Shown here piece after piece: positions 51,185 through 61,100 of a stretch of 64,000 bases of DNA. The DNA is from an uncultured Collinsella sp. (GTDB taxonomy: Bacteria > Actinomycetota > Coriobacteriia > Coriobacteriales > Coriobacteriaceae), in assembly GCA_902493145.1 (NCBI GenBank), contig CABUOA010000005.1:18930-82929 (forward strand), in the 5' to 3' direction. The notes under the pieces were generated by a model, which saw only the letters and a program-made list of their open reading frames with translations, was not told the origin of the DNA and did no database searches. Numbering within the stretch: the first letter of the stretch is position 1; each line of letters opens with the position of its first letter. A program made the translations under genes and the position numbers.

Positions 51185-52129
51185 ATGGAGAAGCAAGGGA
51201 GGCAGCAGGATGCCGAGCGCGAGCAGCTGGCAAAAAGCAAAAGCCTAGTCAAGAATAAGCTGGTTGTGGCGGCAATCGCACTTGTTTGCGCCGTGGCGCT
51301 CGTGACGGGTGGTTACTTTACCTATTCCGCCTACACCGCCAACGGATTTCTAAAGTCCGTCGCCGCAACGGGCACCGCGCAGAGCCTGTTTGCGAGCGAT
51401 TTGCTCACGGGCTATATGAGTGCGCCTAGCAACGACGAACTCGCCCGTGCCCAGCGCTCCGTTACGGTGTATCCCAGCAACGGGCAATGCAGCTTTACCT
51501 TTAGCATTTACAACTATTTGCTGGGCAACAGCAACTTCTGCAACGACAAAAACGTGACGTACACCTTAACGGTCGAGGGGCATGGGCTCGATGATGCCAC
51601 GTGGAGTTATGCGCCCCAGCCCAGCGGCAGCGTCATACTTCCGGAGAATCAACCTACCAAGAAAGACTACACCGTGACCTTCCCCGAGGGTAAGTTGGGA
51701 CAAGCATACTTTGTGATTAAGGCCACGGTCGTATCGGAGCAGAGCCCCGGCACCGAGCTAGCCTGTCTGGCGGCGAAAGTCGTGCCGTCAAAGAAGGCCG
51801 AGGTCAAGACCGCTGCGGTTGAGGGCGCGCTGGTCGATGAGGCTGGCAAGTTTGCTGATTACGCTGCGTACAACTACCGCGTGACGGTTACGGGCGCACC
51901 GGCAAACATCACGCTCACGTGGGGGGAGAACGCGGAGATCGACCCGTTCTTCAAGATCAACCACGGCGCGACGGTGAATGTTGAAAAACGCACGGCTACG
52001 TTCACCATGGAGCCGGGTTCGATGGTCGTCAACTTTTACCGAGCGGACGGCAAAACGCCCGATGGCTGGGGCGACCTGGGCATTAGCGTGAGCGGAACTA
52101 CCCTGACAGACACGGCGGAGACTCAATAA
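51185..52129 (+). CDS. Single-pass membrane protein (gene 3 of giant-protein locus)
   Basis: A protein of 314 aa with a Lys/Arg/Gln-rich N-terminus, one membrane helix (LVVAAIALVCAVALVTGGYFTYSAY, about 25-49) and an outside part containing pairs of Cys (NGQCSFTFSIYNYLLGNSNFC) that may form a disulfide, then Ig-like beta strands (YTLTVEGHG, YNYRVTVTGAPANITLTW). Same layout as the two genes before it. RBS GGAGAGGGGG. A short terminator-like hairpin overlaps its stop codon. Function unknown. Confidence 0.75.
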   Translation: MEKQGRQQDAEREQLAKSKSLVKNKLVVAAIALVCAVALVTGGYFTYSAYTANGFLKSVAATGTAQSLFASDLLTGYMSAPSNDELARAQRSVTVYPSNGQCSFTFSIYNYLLGNSNFCNDKNVTYTLTVEGHGLDDATWSYAPQPSGSVILPENQPTKKDYTVTFPEGKLGQAYFVIKATVVSEQSPGTELACLAAKVVPSKKAEVKTAAVEGALVDEAGKFADYAAYNYRVTVTGAPANITLTWGENAEIDPFFKINHGATVNVEKRTATFTMEPGSMVVNFYRADGKTPDGWGDLGISVSGTTLTDTAETQ

Positions 52130-52148
52130 CTCTGGAAGCAGAGTTTTT
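52128..52148 (+). terminator. Weak terminator/attenuator before the giant gene
   Basis: AACTCTG (52128-52134) pairs with CAGAGTT (52139-52145) around GAAG, followed by TTT. The 7-bp stem starts in the TAA stop of the third membrane protein gene. It could set the ratio of the membrane proteins to the giant protein. Confidence 0.5.
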
Positions 52149-52169
52149 AGGATAAGAGGTACGGAATCG

Positions 52170-55100
52170 ATGAGAACGGCAAAGCGCATACTCGCAGAGT
52201 TCATGACGGTGATCATGGTGCTCCAGGCATGCTCGCCCACGGTTGCCGCTGTGGCGGCCGGCTGGCAAAACATTTCGAGCGAGATTGCCGCCGCGTCTGC
52301 GGAGGCATCGGATGCAGCCGAGAGCGGCGAGACCAAGAGCGATGTCACGACCGGGTCTGGGTCGAGTGATACCGGCGCCGCGGGTGACGGTGCTGAGGAT
52401 GACGCTACGAAGGGCGACACCGCAACGGGCGATACCGCCGATAGCGCCGCGGGTTCCGATTCCACGGGCGACCAGACGGAGGGCGACGATGCGGCAGGGG
52501 GTGCCGCCGCTGACGATGCCGAGCAAGATGCCGATGATGAGGCTTCGGAGGACGCTGAGGCCCTGGCAGGCGCGACGATCACGGATTTGAATGAGCTCGT
52601 CGAGCTGCTCGAGGCGAACGGCGCGGAAAACATCGTGCTCAAAGACGAGAGGAGCGGAATCCGAAGCCTCGATGTCAAGTCGTCGGAGGCGTTCGCCGTC
52701 CTATCTAACGCCGACGCTTCGCTTTACTATGATGCGCAGATCAAGGTTATCATCACGGGCGATGCGAAGCTCACCGAGTCGGCTAAGAACGGCATGTCTT
52801 TCCAGGGCCTTGGCAGCGATGAGTGCCCGTTTGAAGGCAGGATCTATAGGTCGCTGAATGCCGGTGATAGTCCCGTCGAGCTTACGACTGATCGGACGGT
52901 TTTTAATAACCTCAAGCTGTCTGACCAAAACAATACGGTCAAGATAAAGTGGGTAGGCGCGACTAGCTATAGCGCGCCGACGGTCGCTTCGAAGGTCAGC
53001 GGTGCGGAAAACAGCGAAGAGAGCAAGACGCTCATCGCGTCGGTTGACATCGCGGATCCCGTTGATAAGAAGGATGATACGACTTCCGCCTTGACGGCAC
53101 CCCTCCTGGGTGAGACGATGGGCAACCTTGCTGTGGCCGTTACCTATAGCCTCACCGGTTCCCGCAAGAATCTCAAGGCGAATGCGACGGGCAACATTGG
53201 CTTGATTGCCAACACGGTCGAGAGCGGGACCTTGACGGTTGAGTCCGTCACGTTCCCCAACGATCTGGCCTCAGACGGAACCGTCAAAACGAGCTCTGGC
53301 AACGCTGGCCTGCTCGTAGGCGAAGTCAAGGACGGTGCGACCCTGAGTATCGGCGCCCTGACCAACGTTCCCACCACCACCGTCCAGTCCACAAACGGCT
53401 CCGCCGGCGGTGTCGTAGGCCTCGTTGGCTCGAGCGCAGGTGCCATGGTCAACGTCACGGAAGCTCTCGACCTACGCGCGCTCACCGTCAAGGGCACCAC
53501 CGCCAGCGGCGGTTTTATTGGCAAAGCGACCGTGCTCACGCTGGGCGCGGATAATAAGCAGATTAGGTGTCCTCTAAATATTGGCGATGAGAACAGCGCT
53601 TGTTCTGGTGGCGTTATCGGCGACGTGAGCTTTGCGCAGGGATTTATCGTTAAGCCCAATATGTTCGACCTGGGCAACCTTGTGACACTTGGTGCGTCGC
53701 AGCGCGCCGGCGCTCTTTTTGGCATGGCCGATATCTCTAATGGAGACATCGTGGTGCAAGGCGGGACGTATAAGAGCAAACTCGCCTTACCAGAAGATGT
53801 TAGTGTCAACGGCAGCTACGGCGGCCTTGTCGGCAAGGTATTCGCGACGAAAACGGACGACGACGGCGCTTTGCGCGCCTTTGTGGTCCAAAAGGATGCG
53901 GATAAGAAAACGTGTTCAATTGAGTTTGAACTTGCGGGCAAGCTGTCCGATACGGGCGGTGTTGTTGGCTATGTTGGCGATAACGCGGATTCCAATTCGC
54001 AGCCTGTCAATTCGCAGCCTGTCGCCGTTGTGCTCGACGGCGTAACGGTTACGTGCAAGGGAGTTGCTTCGGCACGAACGGACGCCGGAAAGTTCGGTGG
54101 CGCCGTGGGTGTTATCGACACGCGCAGCGTGCTCGACGTGCGCGATTTTGCGCTTACAAGCGATAATGCCATTGGCGGTGCAGCAAACAATCGCGCGGCT
54201 GGTATTGCGGGCTCCGCACGGAATGCCGTAATCAAGTTCAGCGGCATCACAAACCTGTCGGGCGCAAGCTTTGCCGAGAACGCCACGACGGGTCAGCTTG
54301 TCTACGAGAACAACAACGCACTGATTTTCGCTGCCGGCGATGGCTCTAACGGTAACGTAACCGATGAAGACGCTACGGGTTGGACCTATAGGCGCAGCAA
54401 CAAGGCCTCGAAGACGGATGATATCGCGACCTATGGCGAAGTTATTCGCTTGGGCGATAAATTTATTACGCTTGATCCCAGCACTCACAAGCTGACCTTG
54501 CCGGCATCGTTGGCGCTGACTAACGGTGCCTACGCCCTAACCACAGCTGAGGATTTCGCCAAACTTGCGATTACCTGGCAAACCAACGGCTACTACTCAA
54601 TGGTCGAAGGCGTTGCCGAAAACAACCTGAACGGCTTGCAGTCCTCGACCATTACGGTGAACAACACAATTGACCTCAAGGGTACAGGCCTGACGGGCTT
54701 CACGCAGGACCGCGCAGGCGACTCGCAAGTTTTCTCGGGAACGTTGAACGGCGGCGGCACAAATGGCAACGGCACAATCAACCTTGCCGTCGGCGAGCCG
54801 TACGGCAAGCGTGGTGAAGCTGTGCTTGACGGCAATGACACGAGCAACGGCAACGGCAAAATCTACCGCCACGGCCGCTTAGGCTTGTTCGCGGCCGTCA
54901 ACGGCGCAACCATCTCCAACGTCACAATCGCTGGCTCCATGAAGTTCGATAACGGTTCGGCTATCGATGCCGGGTCGCTGGCGGGTGGCATCGTCGGCAA
55001 CCTGTCATTGTCTAGCGTAACGTGCAAAACGAATATCGCGTGCGATGATACGTTTGCCAATGACGTGAACATTGGTGGTATTGCGGGCAGCGTGTCGGCG

Positions 55101-58100
55101 GCTGCCACGGTTGCGTTTAAGGGTAACAGCAAGGCGCAAACGACTATCACTGCAGCCGGATCGCTTAACGGCAATAGCCGTATTGGCGGTGCCATCGGCT
55201 ATGTGAGCGATTGCGCTTCGACATTCAATGTTACGGGCCTCGAAGTCGCCGGATCAATCGAAACCGGCGATTGCGCCGGCGGCAAGATTGCCCAAGTCGG
55301 TGGTCTTATCGGCTGCATCGCACAGAGTACCTACAATGCAGGGACAATAGCCAACTCAGCTGATAAGCACGTGAACATTTCGGGCCTTTCGTTCAATTCG
55401 TTCAAGATGAACGTCGGTAGGAACGGTGATGCGCTCAACGGTGCCGGTGGCCTTTTGGGCTACAGCTGGGGCAACGCCATCGTCACCATTGGCGATGCTG
55501 CTGCAAACACCAGCGGCAGCACTTACGCCCTCAAAACGGCCAACAACACGACTGTGGCTGCAAGCGACTCTACCGAGGTCGGCGGCCTCGTATACGCGGC
55601 CAGTGGTCACTGGATCATTAACAACTATGCCATCGATCTCTCGGGCACAACCATTAATGCAGGCGCCGCTCAGACGCTCGGCGTTCTAGTTTGTCGTGGC
55701 TGCAAGGTGGATAATAAGACGACATATGGCGTCGAGAACTACATAGGTCTGTACTTGGAAGACAAGGCTTGTTGGGAGACCGCCTATAGGGTGCCCAGCG
55801 GCGAGGGGGCCATCGTTGCACCGGGCGTAACGTCTTTCGATGAATGGGTTGGCAGCGGTGTAAAACCAAGCAAAGGCAGCAAACTCATGGACGCCGGCTG
55901 CAACGCGGTCGTTTCGCTGCACACACGGAATGACAAGCTGGACATGGACGGCGATGCCACAAATGGCAACAGCTACCAGAACCGCTCGACTTTCGGCCAA
56001 AGCCACAAAACGAACGGCAATACCCGCTACTTCTACAACCTCGACGGAGCCTATGATAGGTGTGAAGGCGGCTTTAGCGGCGGCCAAATCAATACGGCGG
56101 ACAAGCTGCTCTTATGGTCTGCTTTCTGCTATGCTCCCGCCGGTATTCGTTCGACAATCGTTCCCGATGGTACGACAGGGCTTGATGGTTCCATAACCAT
56201 AACCGGCACAATCGATTTGGCCGGCTACAGCTACTATCCCACTCAACCGATCGGAGAGGTGACGGTTAATAATGCGGCCATCACCTTCTACTACTCCAAG
56301 ATCAAGGCCGAGCAGAATGGCAACAAGCTAAACTCCGATGCCACCCAGCACGAGAACATGCACTGCGGTCTTTTTCAAACGGTGGCAGACGGCGATCTCA
56401 CAGTAAGCAACGTCACTTTGGGTGGTACCGTTGGGCCCGTTATCAATGACGGAAAGAGCTCTACTGACGCTATTGGCGCGGGCGGAAGCTCATCGGGCGC
56501 GCTCGTGTGCCGCTACGTGTGTGGGTCCAGCGATGGCAGTGGCACCAAGATTAGAAAGATCTCAATTGATGATCTTACGCTCAACAATCTGATTGTCGAC
56601 GGCGCCAACAGCGCCACGGACGCTAACGCCTATATGCCTCTGCTCATCAACGAGATGCAGAAGTACGTGAGCCTGAACGCGAAGAATATCAAGACTACTG
56701 GGTACACGAGTGGCACCAAGGCGGCTACGTCGCTGTTCGGAAAGCTTGGTGTAGGCAGTGAGGCCGATCAGGTGACGGCAAAGTTTGAGCGAATCAGCTT
56801 GCCCAGCCAAAATAGCAATACGATTTTCACCCATGCGAGCCTGCTGGAGAGTTTTGGCTACAAAAGTACGGGCACGGGCTCTGCGGATTACACCTTTACT
56901 AAGGCCGATGCCAATGCCGGAATGGTGACGTACGGAAGCGAAATCGATGCCGAGAACAAGGAGTACTCGGGCAAGCAGCTTTGGTATTACGACGAAGCGA
57001 CGTATGGCGCCGTGAGCGGCTATGTGACGGTTGATGGTAAGAAGGACGGTGACGTCAGGCCTTGGTTCGGTGACTACCTTCCTTATGTTTACAAGGGAAA
57101 AGCCACCGAGGATGGCGTCCAGTATCACGAAATTAAAGTCAACCAGCGCATTCCAAAGCTGGTAGAGGGATGCGGCACATATGGCGATCCGTATGCCGTT
57201 AAGGACGCGGCGGAAATGAACGCCATCGCCAACTATATCAACAACCAAACCGCGCTCGACGGCTGGGAGGTCACCATTGTCGTCGACCAGAGTACGCTCT
57301 GCAATCGCCGTAGAAACAACTCAAATGACAATGAGATTACGTACGTCTATAAGCAGGCGAACGACGCCGGGGAGAAGTGGGAGAAGAGGACCGGCGATAA
57401 CGCCACTGATCATTCGGCCACGCTTTCCGACGATATGATGCACCGCTATATCCAAAGTGCGTACTACAGTATTGAACCTACCGAGGGCAATACGATTACT
57501 CTCGACGGCGCATCGTTTGGCGGTTTTGGAAATAGGGCCAACCCGTTTAGGGGCGTCATCGTTGGCAACTTTGGCAGTGATAATAAAAACGCAACCATCA
57601 AGATAGAGAATAACAAGGGTTCGCTTCGCGGTCTTATTTCCTATAGCTACGGCAGCGTTGTGCGCAGCCTCAACATCAACTATGTGAATGCGCAGGCGAC
57701 TATTACTTATTCTGCCAAGGATTCCGACGGCGTTCCGACGGCGTTTTTCGGTGGCGTTATCGGCTGTATTCTTGGCGGCGATAACATTATTGATGGCGTG
57801 GTCGTAAACAATCCAAATAACGGCTCGACGACGTACCGTTTTACCGTTACCGGTAGCTCGCATCTTGTTCCCATCGGCGGTTACGTCGGCGCCATTGCGG
57901 GCGGCGGTGTGATCTTCCGCAACACGGGCGACTCGTGGCGTGGCGGCACAAAGGAAAAGTTCAAACCCGTTGCGGAGGGTGGCGCAAACTACGGCCTGTA
58001 CGACAACCCCTACGTCGGTCGTGTGATTGACGGCTATGCCTTTAGCGAAGGTTGTGCCCGTACCGTTGATAACGGAGACGCTAACTACAAGATCAACGAG

Positions 58101-61100
58101 CTCACAAAAAAAGGAACCTCCTGTGTCACCACCACAGGCACCGACAACAAGTACCTCGGCACCAACGCCGAGGCTCCTGTGACCATGGTGGAAAACGCCC
58201 AGGGCCTTTTGGTGCTCTCGGCCATCATCAGCTCGGGTGCGGGTGCTGGCGCGGCACATACCAACTACTCCAATAATGGCGTGTTCCGCGGTTCCAAGGC
58301 TTACTGGGGCAGCGATTCGCAAGACCCGGCGATATGCGGCTACCTGTTTGGCAACAAGGAATATGGCAAGGTACGGAATGCTAGCTACGCAAATGTGGGC
58401 AAGCCTGAGAGTGCTGCCGGCGATTTCGAAATCGCCAAAAACGACGACCAGAAGGCCCCCGGCAAGCAGGGGTGGCACGGCCCGCTTGACCATGATGACA
58501 ATGTAAATTCGCCCTACCTGGTGGCGTCCTATGCTGCCGACTACCAAACGGGCTATGTGTGCGCGTCGAAATCGATCGGCATGAGCTTGGAGTTCAAGCA
58601 GGGCGACACCTACGATATGACCGACTACGGCACGGGGTACGTGGGCCTAAACGGCCGCTACTATTCCAATGCTTGCAACTCGAACGAGGCGGCCACCGAC
58701 CGCGACCGCATCACGCCGCACGTGGCCACGATCGACGGCAACGGGGCCACCATTACGGTGGGTACCAAAGGCGCCGCCTACGGCGTCGTCGAATATGCCG
58801 ATGACGACTATAAGGTCTCGGGCGTGGGCGGCCTACTCAGTACTGTGATGTTCACCTCAAGCTATGTCGCCCCCAGCGTCACCGCGAACGACGGCGCGCA
58901 GGTCAAAGACCTCACCTTTAGCAACTGCAACGTAGCGCTCACCTATATCGACACCAACGGCGAAGCCAAACCAGGAGAGGCGCCGAACGACCTTACCGGT
59001 GCCGGCCTTTTGGCGGGTGCAACGGCCAACTACGACGACGGCACGTGCGGCATCTACTGCAACGTGCAGATGAAGAACTGCACCGTGTCGGGCGCAAAGA
59101 GCGTAGGAGGGCTTCTTGGCAGCTCGGGCCGCGCCAGACGAACTACGCGCGAAGACAGAACCTATATGGTCGAGTTCAGTGACGGGTGGGGCCCCGCGTA
59201 TCTCTATGACTGCTCATACACTGGCCTTAACGTCACGGGCGAGAAGAATGTCGGTGGCTATGTGGGTACGGTCGCCTCGGCGTGCGGTGTGTGGACAACC
59301 GCAGGCACAGGGGTAAGCGAGAAGACTGTTGCCGCGAACTCGACCATAACCGCCACGGGGACAACGCCCTACGTGGGCGGTGTGCTCGGCTATGCCAAAT
59401 CAAGCGATATCTCGGTCAACACTAACGTCGGCACCACCGAAGCGGTCTTGTCGAGCAGCACGGCAGTTATCTCTGGGGTAAATGTGCTTGCTACCGGGGA
59501 GAACACCGATACGTGCATGGGCGCCGGCGGTGTGCTCGGAAGCGCCTATAGCGGAGTTATTTCTATGAGCAACGTGCGCATTGATGGCGGAGACGGCAGC
59601 AAGAATGCCCTCATCGGCGATGAGACCGGAAAGAACACGACCATCCGCAATGCGGGCGGCTTGATTGGCGAGGTTACGACCAGCATCTATAGATCCAACG
59701 TGTACTGGTTCGAGGGCTGCAGCGTCGAGAACATCGACGTTGCCGGCACCAACCAATGCTCAGGTGGGCTGATTGGCTACTTCTACAGCAACGATGGTAT
59801 AACTTGCAACAATATCGCGATTGAGAGTGCTACGATCAAGGGCAGCTGGAGCGGTGGTCTGCTCGGTGCGATTCACAACGGTTCCGACGTCATCAACGTC
59901 ACCAACACAAGGGTATCCAACACCACGTTTAGCGGAACCTCCAACGGCGGCATTGCGGGCGACGGACGTGGCCAGTTCCATCTGGTAAACGTGCTTATGG
60001 ATGGCAACACCTACAAAAAGGACGCTAAGCAGGGCGTGCTCTTGGGCGAGGTTGACACAGGGGATAATCGGTACAGCCTCTCCGCAGCAGGTGTGGACGT
60101 AAAGCCTGGCGACGGCAAGACCACGAGCGACCTGCCGCCGATGGTTTACACGACCAATGCGGCTGCGGTTAACAAGAAAACCTACATCGCGTTCGGAGAC
60201 TACAACGACAAGCTCGCCGTACCCGGCAAGGGCATCACGTTCTACGGTGCGGACGATACCGCTACCACGGCGGCAAGCCCGTACGTGACCACGAGCCCCG
60301 TGAGCACGCTGGCGGTGCGTGCCTCCAACGGCGACACCACTGATCGCTATCTGTTTGGCGACGGTGCCGCCATCGACACTGCGGCGGCAATCCAGAGCGA
60401 GGTCATCCAAAGCAAGGCGGGTACCAGTTTTCCCGGCCGCTACACCTACACCAATATCGGCGGCATTAATGACAACGGCGCCTATCAAAATACGTCGAGC
60501 TATAACGCTAAATCCGTGGCGAGCATGTTCAATGTGAATAACGATGCAAGCGACAGCAAGGTCGCAACGGATTTTCCCGTTTTGGTGATCTCGGGTACCG
60601 ATAATACGACGGTCAAGAGCTATCTAAACATCATCACGAACGGCGGCTTCTCCGACGCCTGCAGGTTGAATAACGAGAATGGCACCAATCCGCACGTGAC
60701 GGCCAAGGCGGAGGTGTTCCAGCTCAAGAACGGTGTGTTCGTTAAGGATAAAGAGGCATCGAACAATCCCACGCTTCGCGTGGTGAACAACGGCAAGAAC
60801 AACATGTCGTTTAGCCCAAGCTCCGATTGGGACAATGGCAAAGGTCGCTTTACGCTCCTGACCGTTACCTTTACCGAGGCGGGTCAGAGCTACAACGTTC
60901 AGGTGCCGATCATCGTTAAGCGCAAGCTCGAGATCGATTTCACTGCAACGTATGATTACGGCACTCAATTTAAAGAAAAAGACTACGCTAATCTTGGAAA
61001 AGATGCACACGTGCTTACGAGCTTTGGCGAGCCGATGACGGGTCTGCTTACCTGGACATACAATTCTGCTAATGGGAAGGAAGTCGACTTTGGCTGGGAC

